Assembly (NCBI GenBank): GCA_028714855.1
Contig: JAQTLP010000009.1
Coordinates: 1 to 64,000 of the forward strand
Length of the DNA stretch: 64,000 nucleotides
Reading direction: 5' to 3'
From: Phycisphaerae bacterium
Lineage (GTDB): Bacteria; Planctomycetota; Phycisphaerae; Sedimentisphaerales; Anaerobacaceae
Made by a program: the position numbers and the translations under genes. Shown here piece after piece: positions 51,398 through 59,911 of this stretch; the stretch's first letter is position 1, and the number at the start of each line of letters is the position of its first letter. The notes under the pieces were generated by a model, which saw only the letters and a list, made by a program, of their open reading frames with translations, did not search any database and was not told where the DNA came from.

Positions 51398-52171
51398 ATG
51401 AAAAGGATTTTACTAATTATGATGATGCTACTGGCCGCGGCCTCTTTAGCGGTGGCAGCGGAAACGGAACAGGAAAAGAAACTTGGCGTTACTTTTGACC
51501 TGCAGTATCACAGCAAATGGCTTAGTAAAGGAGCTGAGGCGTACGGTCAGCACGGCGCACTTTTCGAGATACTCGACCTTGATTTCTACGGTACCGGTTT
51601 TGGTGTAAATACTACTCACCGCGGCGCCATCGGAGGCGGGTATGTTGACAATGAAAGGTTTGATTTCAGACCGTATTACAAGAATCGGCTCTTCGAAGGC
51701 CAATCTTATGTTACGAATTACAATTTAAGCGTTGGGTATGAATATTATCCCGGTCTTTCGCGGCGGAAGTCCAATACCACCTACGAGTGGATATTTGCAT
51801 TTTCGTGGCCGGATATTTTACCGAAAGGCTTCGTGCCCGGCTACATCGCGCATTACGAATATCCGGCTGTGAGCGGCGGCCGTTTCAACCATATTACCGG
51901 CTGGGTCCACCGCTTCAAACTTGACTATTATATGGATATGCCCCAATTACCGAAGCCGCTGTGTCTTTCCTCGGAAGTCGCCTACACTGACGGCCTTGGC
52001 GGCGCTTCGCACGACTGGTCATACGCCACCTTTGGCTTGGGAACAAAATTTGATATCACCAAGAACCTTACATTTGCTCCCGGGGTCTACCAACAAATAT
52101 CAATGGACAAATCGGTATCCAAGCGAAAAGATATAACATACTGCATATTGAGTATGAAGTATAAGTTCTAA
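51398..52171 (+). CDS. Putative outer-membrane beta-barrel protein (TorF-like porin)
   Basis: 257 residues. Signal peptide MKRILLIMMMLLAAASLAVA. The mature part alternates aromatic/hydrophobic and polar residues in short strands (GVTFDLQYHSKWLSKGAEAY, FGVNTTHRGAIGGG, WSYATFGLGTKFDI) and ends ILSMKYKF with a terminal Phe, the usual outer-membrane insertion signal. The opening strand 'LGVTFDLQYHSKWLSKG' fits the TorF family of putative porins, which begin with a 'vs.yvwRG'-like strand. Specificity unknown. It diverges from acs by about 215 bases, and is followed by a strong terminator. Confidence 0.75.
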   Translation: MKRILLIMMMLLAAASLAVAAETEQEKKLGVTFDLQYHSKWLSKGAEAYGQHGALFEILDLDFYGTGFGVNTTHRGAIGGGYVDNERFDFRPYYKNRLFEGQSYVTNYNLSVGYEYYPGLSRRKSNTTYEWIFAFSWPDILPKGFVPGYIAHYEYPAVSGGRFNHITGWVHRFKLDYYMDMPQLPKPLCLSSEVAYTDGLGGASHDWSYATFGLGTKFDITKNLTFAPGVYQQISMDKSVSKRKDITYCILSMKYKF

Positions 52172-52195
52172 ATAAGGTATGGTTTTATGTTTGCA

Positions 52196-52228
52196 ACAGG
52201 GCCGGTTTAAAACCGGCCCTGTTTTTAA
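52196..52228 (+). terminator. Rho-independent terminator
   Basis: 13-base arms ACAGGGCCGGTTT and AAACCGGCCCTGT around one base, then TTTTT. It lies between the porin gene and the tRNA on the other strand. Confidence 0.9.
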
Positions 52229-52302
<74 letters not shown>

Positions 52303-52516
52303 AACAATCACCGCTGCCAAGTTATTTATATTACAACCGGCGGTCATTTGTTTCAAGAAAATTAAGGTAAACCCCATGCCGACTTTATAATCTGCCGATT
52401 TTTCCGCAGTGGAGGCCTAAACGGCGCTTGACCTATTGTTTTATTTCAAATATCATTACCGTCGGTTATATTGATTAAGGCGGATTGCATTGATTGAATT
52501 TCAGAGGTACAGATAA
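52303..52516. other. Spacer between tRNA-Arg and the aminotransferase gene
   Basis: 214 bases with no gene. The region just after the tRNA's 5' end must hold its promoter (minus strand), and the rest the promoter of the aminotransferase. I see no repeat or attachment-site duplication of the tRNA end. Confidence 0.4.
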
Positions 52517-53710
52517 ATGAAGGTCAGTAAACGAGCGCAGGCGATACCACCTTCGGCAACTTTGGCTGTTACTTCGCGGGCGAAGGAATTGAAGGCCAAA
52601 GGTGTAGATATAGTCGGTTTTGGGGCAGGTGAGCCGGATTTCGACACGCCTGATTTTATCAAGGAAGCCGCGATAAAAGCTCTGAAGGCAGGCAAGACTA
52701 AATATACAGCTGAGTCTGGTATAGTTGAACTGCGAACCGCTATTGCCGCCAAGCTGGAAAAGGAAAACGGCCTCAAATACACGCCTGAGCAGGTCATAGT
52801 CAATATCGGCGGCAAGCACTCCGTTTATGAGGCGATGCAGGCAGCACTTGACCCGGGCGACGAGGTGATTTTACCTGTGCCGTATTGGGTAACATACCCT
52901 GAAGCGATAAAGCTCGCCGATGCAGTCCCTAAAATTGTTCAGACAGACAAGAAGAACAGTTATAAGATTACGCCGACCCAGTTGAAGCAGGCCGTCACAA
53001 AGAAGGCCGCTATGCTCGTGCTTAATTCGCCAAGTAATCCGGGCGGTTTTACTTATACTCCCGAAGAACTCAAGGCCATCGCAAAGGTCCTCGAAGGAAC
53101 ACAAGTGATGGTGCTTTCAGATGAAATTTATGAGAAGCTAATCTACGGCGATACCAAGTTTATAAGTTTCGCTTCGTTGTCCAAAGACGCCTATGACAGG
53201 ACACTGACCCTCAACGGCCTGAGCAAAACATATTCTATGACCGGATGGCGGCTTGGGTATGCTGCGGGGCCTCTGGAAGTTATAAAGGCAATGGGGCGTC
53301 TTCAATCTCATATGACCTCTAACGCCGTAACCTTCGCTCAATATGCGGCAATTGCTGCGTTGACCGACCCTGTTGCAGACCAGACCATAGAAAAAATGAG
53401 AGTGGAGTTTGAGCGTCGAGGCAAATATATGGCAGAGCGTTTGAACTCCATCGAAGGCGTTGAGTGTCTCGAATCTACCGGGGCTTTTTACTGTTTTCCT
53501 GATGTTTCGAGCCATTACGGCCGAACTATTAATGGAGCGAAAATCGGCGGCAGTATGGACTTTGCAAAAGCGCTTCTGGAGCAGGCCAATGTCGCTCTTG
53601 TTCCAGGCTTGCCGTTCGGGTGTGATGCAAATGTGCGGTTAAGTTTTGCCTGCTCGATTGAACAAATTACCAAAGGATTGGATAGATTAAAGAGATGGCT
53701 AAGTCAATGA
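52517..53710 (+). CDS. Class I PLP-dependent aminotransferase (aspartate-type)
   Basis: 397 residues of aminotransferase fold type I, subgroup I-gamma, related to AspB/AspC. PLP lysine in TLNGLSKTYSMTGWRLGYAA; GAGEPDFDTPDFIKEAAIKA and LNSPSNPGGFTYTPEELKAI are the co-substrate and phosphate-binding segments; ASLSKDAYDRT and VRLSFACSIEQI hold the carboxylate-binding Arg. It most likely makes aspartate from oxaloacetate and glutamate, but prephenate or other acceptors are possible. The stop overlaps the start of the next gene by 16 bases, which argues for coupling of this enzyme with the envelope genes that follow. Confidence 0.9.
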   Translation: MKVSKRAQAIPPSATLAVTSRAKELKAKGVDIVGFGAGEPDFDTPDFIKEAAIKALKAGKTKYTAESGIVELRTAIAAKLEKENGLKYTPEQVIVNIGGKHSVYEAMQAALDPGDEVILPVPYWVTYPEAIKLADAVPKIVQTDKKNSYKITPTQLKQAVTKKAAMLVLNSPSNPGGFTYTPEELKAIAKVLEGTQVMVLSDEIYEKLIYGDTKFISFASLSKDAYDRTLTLNGLSKTYSMTGWRLGYAAGPLEVIKAMGRLQSHMTSNAVTFAQYAAIAALTDPVADQTIEKMRVEFERRGKYMAERLNSIEGVECLESTGAFYCFPDVSSHYGRTINGAKIGGSMDFAKALLEQANVALVPGLPFGCDANVRLSFACSIEQITKGLDRLKRWLSQ

Positions 53711-56691
53711 ACAACGTTAGAAATTCTAAAGGAAACAAGACTACGGCAGAACCCCCTGAAGTTTCTGCTGCGGTAGATATCCCAAGTCGCCATGCGTTGT
53801 CCGGCTGGCCGATGATATTGGGGTGGCTGGCAATGCTCATTTTTGCCTTTCACGCCAGCACGCATATGGTCGGGGCCGGCGATACTTGGGTCGCAATGGC
53901 CTGCGGCCGGCATTTTATCAATCACGGTGTTAACACAGTCGAGCCATTCAGCGCAAACTCACACAAGGCAGGCCCAACAGAAGTGGAAATCGCGACATGG
54001 CCGAACTGGGCACAATGGATTACGCAGAAAGTCGGCATTGAAACAGTTAAATACTGGCATCCGACCGGCTGGGTCAACCAAAACTGGCTGACACACGTTA
54101 TTTTTTACTGGCTGACAACCTTGTCTCCTTTCGCGGACGCCGAGACTTTTTCATTTAATACGCTGGTTTATTGGAAGTTTGCGATTTATATAGTTACCGT
54201 GATTTGTGTTTACTACACCGGCCGATTATTGGGGGTCAATCCGGCTTTGTCGGCAGTGCTCGCCTGCTTTGCGATGTTTACGGGGCGTTCCTTTCTTGAC
54301 GTTCGTCCTGCGGGTTTCTCGAATTTGCTGGTTGCCGTATTTTTACTTATACTTGTCCTTGCTACGTATCGAAACATATTATATATCTGGCTTATTATTC
54401 CGCTCACTATTTTCTGGTGTAATGTCCATGGCGGGTACGTTTATGCGTTCATAATGCTCGTGCCATTCGTGGTTTTGCATCTTCTAACGAGTATCTCCAG
54501 AGGAAGGTTTGTTTCCATCGGTCTAAAAGGAGTTTATCATACTATTGCCGCCGGCTTTATCGCTTTTGTTGCGGTGATAGTATTCAATCCTTTTCACCTT
54601 ACAAATCTTACGCATACTTACGTTATCAGCTTTAGTAAACACGCTGAAATGTGGCGTACTGTTAACGAGTGGCATCCTGCTTTTGCATGGCAAAATCCCG
54701 TTGGTACAGGATTCCCATTTTTAGTTCTTTTTATTTTAAGTATCGGTTTGCCTTTGTTTTGGCTCTTCAGCTATTTTATGAAACCCAAATTGCTGAGAGC
54801 ACCGAAGGGTGAACTTGAGGTACAGGAAAAGCTATTCAAAGCTCTCTCGACAATCTTCGGCTTCGCGGCCGCTGTACTTATATGCTGGATTACATTTATT
54901 TCCTTCTCTTTTGTTAAAGCTGATGTGGCGAGCCTGCTTTTATGTACTACATTTGTGTGCATCCTGCTGCTCAGTATTTATAAAAGTGTTTATTTCATTC
55001 ATTTGGCAATCGGCCTAACGCTGCTGGCTATGGGCGTTAGTGATGCGAATGCCAACTATTCCGGAAGATATATCTATCCGTTTGTTATACTGCCTGCTTA
55101 TGTCATACTGCATATTTTTGTCCTGCTGTTCTCGAAGACCGTTAAATTCAAACCCAAAAATATTGCCTTTGTTGTTCTTGCGGCTGTTGTTTCATTGTTG
55201 TTAATGTTTATTATCTTTAATCCTTTCAAGTTTAATATGCCTTTTTTAAACGCTGTGAAGCAGTTTGTGGAATTGCATCGGACATGGAGCCCCGAGTATG
55301 AACGCAACCTTGATATAACTTATGAACACCTTTTTGGTGTCATTTATATTGTGAACATTGGTTCGATTATCCTTTGGTTAACACTTCCTCGCCTGCAAAA
55401 ATTATTCGCTTCAATTCCGAATAAAATCCGTGAAGGATCCCGGGCCGTTCAATATGAAATACCTAAACTTGATTTGCCGTTAATAGCCATCGCTGCTCTT
55501 ACCATTTATATGGCTTATCGTTCCCGCAGGTTTGTACCGATAGCAGGTATTGTAGCATGTCCAATTGCAGCGATGCTTATTGACCAGATAGCTCGCACAA
55601 TCTCAGCTTCACGTAATTACTATAAAACCCGTTCTTTTTCCGTAGGTCCAATGCCATATAACCTTCAGGTATTTTTTATCTTTGCTGCCGCGGTAGCGGT
55701 TATGGCTTTTGGCATCTCGTGGGGACTACAATTCAAGCATGTTTATCTTGATTGCTGGCCCTCCGGTGCGAGATTAAATTCCGTTTTTATGCGGATGACA
55801 GCATCGAATGTCAAACCGTTTGACGGCTGTAAGTTTATAAGAGACAATAAGTTAAAAGGTAAAATGTTTAATTACTGGACCGAAGGCGGTTTCATTGCCT
55901 GGGGTCAGGAACCTGATCCGAATACAGGGAGAACCCCTCTGCAATTATTTGTGGATGGCCGCGCGCAGGCGGCGTATGAGCCGAAGGCTTACCGGATATG
56001 GTCCACTATTATGTCAGGAGGCCCGGCTCACCAAAGTGCGCTGATAAGAAAGGTTCCTTCTGATTATATCGAAATCGGCAAATGGGTGGATGAACAACTG
56101 AAAAAACATAATGTCTGGGTGGTTTTAATGCCGCTTGCCGACACAGAGGTGAATAACGGGCCTTTCGTAAAAGGCATTGAACGTAATCCTAACTGGGCTC
56201 TTGTCTTCTTTAATAACACAGAAAAAATCTTTGTCGATGTAACGACCCCGCAGGGCAGAGAGCTTTTAGAGGGCATATTCAAAGGTACGACGCTTTACCC
56301 AGATGAGTTTTCCAAAAACCTTGTTGTTGCTTATAACACCGCGGGTGGTGACTCAAAGAAACAAAGCCTTGACTTTGCAATCGAAGCCTTTAATTTATAC
56401 CCATCGCAAGCACCGTTACTGATTATTTTGCCTTTTGCTCAATACGCTGAGACGCTACCTGTTGTAAATGATTTCTGCAAAAATTATTTCGATGATTTCA
56501 CAAAAAATAAGAGTCTTTATGCAAAACAGGATGGATATCTCAATAGAATCTGGGCTGTATGGATCGTATGCAGATATTTGCGAGAAAGCGCTGCAATACA
56601 AGGTAACACCGAACTTGTACAATTTTATGACGCCAAGCTGCGAGAGTATCAGAGTGAACAGGAACCATTACAAAAGGGGAAGAAGTGGTGA
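53695..56691 (+). CDS. Large polytopic membrane protein, GT-C-like
   Basis: 998 residues with about a dozen membrane helices in the first 700 and a soluble C-terminal part. The N-terminus has the layout of uncharacterised GT-C glycosyltransferase-like proteins: a cytoplasmic tail, helix LGWLAMLIFAFHASTHMV, then a luminal Asp in GDTWVAMACGRHFINHG and NWLTHVIFYWL ahead of the second helix. Further on: WCNVHGGYVYAFIMLVPFVV. After residue 720 the soluble domain contains FNYWTEGGFIAWGQEPDPNT and FVDGRAQAAYEPKAYRIW. GT-C enzymes use lipid-linked sugar donors, and the next gene is a polyprenyl-phosphate-type glycosyltransferase, which fits. ATG 53695 overlaps the previous stop; ATG 53707 is an alternative. 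Confidence 0.75.
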   Translation: MAKSMNNVRNSKGNKTTAEPPEVSAAVDIPSRHALSGWPMILGWLAMLIFAFHASTHMVGAGDTWVAMACGRHFINHGVNTVEPFSANSHKAGPTEVEIATWPNWAQWITQKVGIETVKYWHPTGWVNQNWLTHVIFYWLTTLSPFADAETFSFNTLVYWKFAIYIVTVICVYYTGRLLGVNPALSAVLACFAMFTGRSFLDVRPAGFSNLLVAVFLLILVLATYRNILYIWLIIPLTIFWCNVHGGYVYAFIMLVPFVVLHLLTSISRGRFVSIGLKGVYHTIAAGFIAFVAVIVFNPFHLTNLTHTYVISFSKHAEMWRTVNEWHPAFAWQNPVGTGFPFLVLFILSIGLPLFWLFSYFMKPKLLRAPKGELEVQEKLFKALSTIFGFAAAVLICWITFISFSFVKADVASLLLCTTFVCILLLSIYKSVYFIHLAIGLTLLAMGVSDANANYSGRYIYPFVILPAYVILHIFVLLFSKTVKFKPKNIAFVVLAAVVSLLLMFIIFNPFKFNMPFLNAVKQFVELHRTWSPEYERNLDITYEHLFGVIYIVNIGSIILWLTLPRLQKLFASIPNKIREGSRAVQYEIPKLDLPLIAIAALTIYMAYRSRRFVPIAGIVACPIAAMLIDQIARTISASRNYYKTRSFSVGPMPYNLQVFFIFAAAVAVMAFGISWGLQFKHVYLDCWPSGARLNSVFMRMTASNVKPFDGCKFIRDNKLKGKMFNYWTEGGFIAWGQEPDPNTGRTPLQLFVDGRAQAAYEPKAYRIWSTIMSGGPAHQSALIRKVPSDYIEIGKWVDEQLKKHNVWVVLMPLADTEVNNGPFVKGIERNPNWALVFFNNTEKIFVDVTTPQGRELLEGIFKGTTLYPDEFSKNLVVAYNTAGGDSKKQSLDFAIEAFNLYPSQAPLLIILPFAQYAETLPVVNDFCKNYFDDFTKNKSLYAKQDGYLNRIWAVWIVCRYLRESAAIQGNTELVQFYDAKLREYQSEQEPLQKGKKW

Positions 56692-56694
56692 CCT

Positions 56695-57432
56695 GTGATA
56701 AAAGAAGATACATTGCCGGCTAACGTTTCAGAACCGAAAACATCGCTCAGTGTTTTCTTTCCTTGTTATAACGAGCAGGATAATGTTAATCGCACCGTGG
56801 AACAGGCACTTGCTGTTCTAAGTGGACTTAACGCCGATTTCGAAATAATTATTGTTGATGACGGCAGTTCCGATGCCACCGGGCAAATCGCCGACCAAAT
56901 CTCCCGACGAGACAGCAGGGTAAAAGTGGTGCACCACCACCCTAACCTCGGTTACGGGGCCGCATTGCAGTCCGGATTCAAGGCGGCCGCTAAAAAATAT
57001 GTTTTTTATGCTGATGGTGACGGCCAGTTCGATATCAGCGAATTGCCGCCGTTACTGCCGCTGATGAGCCAGTTCGATATTGTCAGCTGTTATCGACTTA
57101 ACCGTCAGGACAACTTTGTTCGCAGGTTCAACGGCTGGGCATGGACGAAACTGGTCTGCTTTTTACTCAATATAAAAATCCGTGACATCGACTGCGCTTT
57201 CAAACTTTATAAAAGGGAAATCTTTGACAATATCCAGATGTCGAGTATGGGCGCTCTGATAAACGCTGAGATTCTCGCCCGAGCAACCCGCAAAGGCTAT
57301 TCCATTACCCAAAAAGGCGTACATCATTATCCACGGACGGCCGGCACGCAAACCGGCGCTAATTTAAGAGTAATTCTTCGTGCGTTCAAAGAGTTGATCA
57401 AACTGCGCAGCAAAATTATAAGCGGAAGCTGA
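56695..57432 (+). CDS. GT2 glycosyltransferase, polyprenyl-phosphate-type
   Basis: 245 residues, GT-A fold without a membrane anchor. Motifs: SVFFPCYNEQDNVNRTVEQA, IIIVDDGSSDATGQIADQIS, NLGYGAALQSGFKAA, and VFYADGDGQFDISELPPLL with the metal-binding Asp-x-Asp. The pattern matches DPM1-like dolichol/undecaprenyl-phosphate mannose or glucose synthases, which make lipid-linked sugar donors for GT-C enzymes. Start is GTG 56695, three bases after the previous stop. It is likely to supply the donor used by the membrane protein at 53695, but the sugar is not evident. Confidence 0.9.
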   Translation: MIKEDTLPANVSEPKTSLSVFFPCYNEQDNVNRTVEQALAVLSGLNADFEIIIVDDGSSDATGQIADQISRRDSRVKVVHHHPNLGYGAALQSGFKAAAKKYVFYADGDGQFDISELPPLLPLMSQFDIVSCYRLNRQDNFVRRFNGWAWTKLVCFLLNIKIRDIDCAFKLYKREIFDNIQMSSMGALINAEILARATRKGYSITQKGVHHYPRTAGTQTGANLRVILRAFKELIKLRSKIISGS

Positions 57433-57442
57433 TAATTGGGGT

Positions 57443-59362
57443 ATGAACAAAGAGAAAGTCAATTTGTTCGTCTACGGCTCACTGCGGGAGCCCGAAATAT
57501 TCAAGTCGGTCAGCAGCTTGGGTTTTACTATTGACAGGTCACGGACCAACGAAGGAACCCTTTTAGCAGAGCCGGCTCTGCTGCCTTACTATCGAAAAGT
57601 AACGCCCGACAATGTCTATTTCTATGCCGTGCCGGACGCATCTTCAAAAATCGAAGGTTTCGTTATTTACGGAGTCCCACCGTCTGCAATGGCGGAAATT
57701 AACAGGTATGAAGGTAAACGCTATTACCGGGAAACAGTTCACGTCAATACCGCCAAGGGACTGATCGAGGCGCAGGCATATTTGGCCACTCGCGAATCAA
57801 TGAAAAAACGTTTCGGTGACAGATTCCACGTCAACCTGATACATGAGCTGTGGCTGCGAAAACGGATTGAAGGGTTTATAAAGAAACATACCCGCCCCGG
57901 CGAAGAAACCACCGACGCCAACCTCGAACGGCGGGCAGAACGAGAGCTGCTGGCGACCACCGAGCGCGACCTTGTAATAAGTCACTACCGCAGCGATGCC
58001 GTCAGCGACTATTATCTCGAACACGAACTGGACCGTCCCAGGCCAAGCATAAAACCCCTTCGCAGCGAGCCGGATGTTGCACCTTTTGTCAAAAATTATC
58101 TGGCACTGGTCATAAAACAGGTCATGCTCAATCAGCTCGACGAAAGAGTGCAGTCCCAATACCGTTTTGAGCTTGAGCATATACGTACTTCCGAAAGATA
58201 CTTCAAGCGCTCAATCAGTCTTCTCATCGCTTTACAGATGATAAACACCGATGATGTTGAACTTATTACCGGCAAGGCCCTCAAGACAATGTCATACCAG
58301 AAATACGACCTTATCGACTACGTCAAATATGCCGTTCAGGCAGCCGATAGCATATTTGATTCTCGCGTGGCTTACTCATATCTTGAGCGTGTCCGCACCA
58401 ACTTCCACCCCGGCCTTATACCGCTCGGAGCCGAGATAGAATTGAGCAATCTGGGTCCTGCCACTGTTGAGTCGCAGGGAAACTCTCAGAAAAAAACCGA
58501 CCCGGCATATGATGGTTTTAGATACTTCCACGATTTTTGGCTTGATGTTTTATCATGGAAACTCGGCGGTTATATCGATGACCACACCGGCGAAACTGAA
58601 CGGGCACGCCGCTGCGGTTTTTTGGAGCTGGCGCCCGGCAGACTGAATATCGCAGGCGAACTGTCCCGGCCTGCAACGGCTGACCCCTGGCTTCTCAACC
58701 AATTGATACACGAAATCAGCAAATTCTATAAAGTGGCACCGCACAGTCTGCATTTGTCTTTTCAGCTTCGCAAGGACCAAATCGGCAGCCAGAAAGTCCT
58801 CCCGTTGGATTTCGTCAAGTGCCTGCTTGCGCTGGGCGGTGGTTTGCAGAAGCAAAGCAGCGGCAGATTATGGATTTCGAGAATGGGCAATGATGAAATA
58901 ACCCAGCGCAGCGACGGCGAAGAAGAGCTTGTCTTTGCCAGAACCAGCAAGCGCAAATGGTATCTCGGTGAAGATGAAGTCGCCGACAAAGCTCCTCCTC
59001 AGGCCACTACATATACCCAGCAGTATAAGTTCATTCGTCTCGATAAAGAGATTAATTATGAGCCGTTAATCCTGTGCCTTAAAGGTCTTCAAATAGCCTA
59101 TAATCCTGGCGATTACTTAAGTATCAAGCAGCTGAAAGCGAGTAAGAAATTACAAAAGGACTACGAAGAGCTTAAGGAATGGGCGCTTGAGCCCGCGGAA
59201 ATCGAGCCGCAGATAATAAGCAGGTTTCTGGATACCATTCAGGGCGGGTTAATGAACGAGAGGCACCGCCGTCCCGCCCATAAACTGCACTATATCGATT
59301 GGGCAATAGATGCCATTGACGCGCAACTGCAGAAGTTCAATAAACAGGTTATCACTTCTTAG
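57443..59362 (+). CDS. Gamma-glutamylcyclotransferase-like domain fused to an amidoligase-like domain
   Basis: 639 residues. Residues 1-115 are an AIG2/GGCT-type domain: VNLFVYGSLREPEIFKSV with the substrate-binding YGSL loop, and AEINRYEGKRYYRETVHV with Glu90 in the position of the catalytic acid. Residues 320-450 contain a pattern like the glutamine synthetase/GCS-fold amidoligases: LIPLGAEIELSNLGP (Glu-x-Glu), FLELAPGRLNIAGELSRP, and APHSLHLSFQL. Between them is a helical region (residues 120-310). Published comparative work links amidoligase and AIG2-like genes, so a peptide-ligating and cyclising pair is plausible, but the metal ligands need checking. The start is 11 bases after the GT2 gene, and the stop overlaps the convergent Nudix gene by 11. 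Confidence 0.6.
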   Translation: MNKEKVNLFVYGSLREPEIFKSVSSLGFTIDRSRTNEGTLLAEPALLPYYRKVTPDNVYFYAVPDASSKIEGFVIYGVPPSAMAEINRYEGKRYYRETVHVNTAKGLIEAQAYLATRESMKKRFGDRFHVNLIHELWLRKRIEGFIKKHTRPGEETTDANLERRAERELLATTERDLVISHYRSDAVSDYYLEHELDRPRPSIKPLRSEPDVAPFVKNYLALVIKQVMLNQLDERVQSQYRFELEHIRTSERYFKRSISLLIALQMINTDDVELITGKALKTMSYQKYDLIDYVKYAVQAADSIFDSRVAYSYLERVRTNFHPGLIPLGAEIELSNLGPATVESQGNSQKKTDPAYDGFRYFHDFWLDVLSWKLGGYIDDHTGETERARRCGFLELAPGRLNIAGELSRPATADPWLLNQLIHEISKFYKVAPHSLHLSFQLRKDQIGSQKVLPLDFVKCLLALGGGLQKQSSGRLWISRMGNDEITQRSDGEEELVFARTSKRKWYLGEDEVADKAPPQATTYTQQYKFIRLDKEINYEPLILCLKGLQIAYNPGDYLSIKQLKASKKLQKDYEELKEWALEPAEIEPQIISRFLDTIQGGLMNERHRRPAHKLHYIDWAIDAIDAQLQKFNKQVITS

Positions 59363-59846
59363 TTGGTCTGTTTTTTATATTCAGCAGGTATATTTTTCTT
59401 CTTTTTAGTTTTCTTATCGCGCACCGGGTTACTTCGTTATGGTCGAATGCCAAATCTTTCGGCAGTTTCCCGATATCGAACCACCGCGCCTCGGCCGCGT
59501 CGTCGCCGGCCCTGATTCTTCGCTGTTTCTCTGTAGCGATACCCATAAATACTATCGTAATCTGCCTGCCCCGCGGGTCACGGCCGGGCGTGCCGAAGGT
59601 ATGCATTTGCTCGAGCACGATACCGCTTAATCCCGCTTCTTCGAACAATTCTCTGACGGCGGCATCTTCGAGCTCCTCGTCGATATCGACAAATCCGCCG
59701 GGCAGTGCCCATTTGCCTTTGAACGGCTCGTTTCCGCGATTGATAAGCAGCAGTTTCGCCTTGTCCCCGAAGAAGCCGAATACCGCGGCATCAACGGAGA
59801 TCATCGGCCTCGGCCAGTCGTAAACATATTTGCCTTTTTTCGCCAT
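59352..59846 (-). CDS. Nudix hydrolase
   Basis: 164 residues with a full Nudix box beginning at Gly51: GFVDIDEELEDAAVRELFEE AGL, with Glu57, Arg65, Glu66, Glu69 and Glu70. Entry motif FKGKWALPGGF, and downstream TPGRDPRGRQITIVFMGIAT. The combination resembles ADP-ribose pyrophosphatases of the NrtR/NudF type more than MutT; ADP-ribose is therefore the best guess for a substrate. The basic C-terminus (LKRRKIYLLNIKNRPTKK) is unremarkable. It faces the GGCT-like gene, overlapping it by 11 bases at the stops, and diverges from the kinase-heptosyltransferase gene by about 65 bases. Confidence 0.88.
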   Translation of the reverse strand: MAKKGKYVYDWPRPMISVDAAVFGFFGDKAKLLLINRGNEPFKGKWALPGGFVDIDEELEDAAVRELFEEAGLSGIVLEQMHTFGTPGRDPRGRQITIVFMGIATEKQRRIRAGDDAAEARWFDIGKLPKDLAFDHNEVTRCAIRKLKRRKIYLLNIKNRPTKK

Positions 59847-59911
59847 AAGGTCCCTAATTTAACAACTCATCCGCAAACAATCAATTGCTTAAAATCTCTT
59901 TATCGCTTAAA

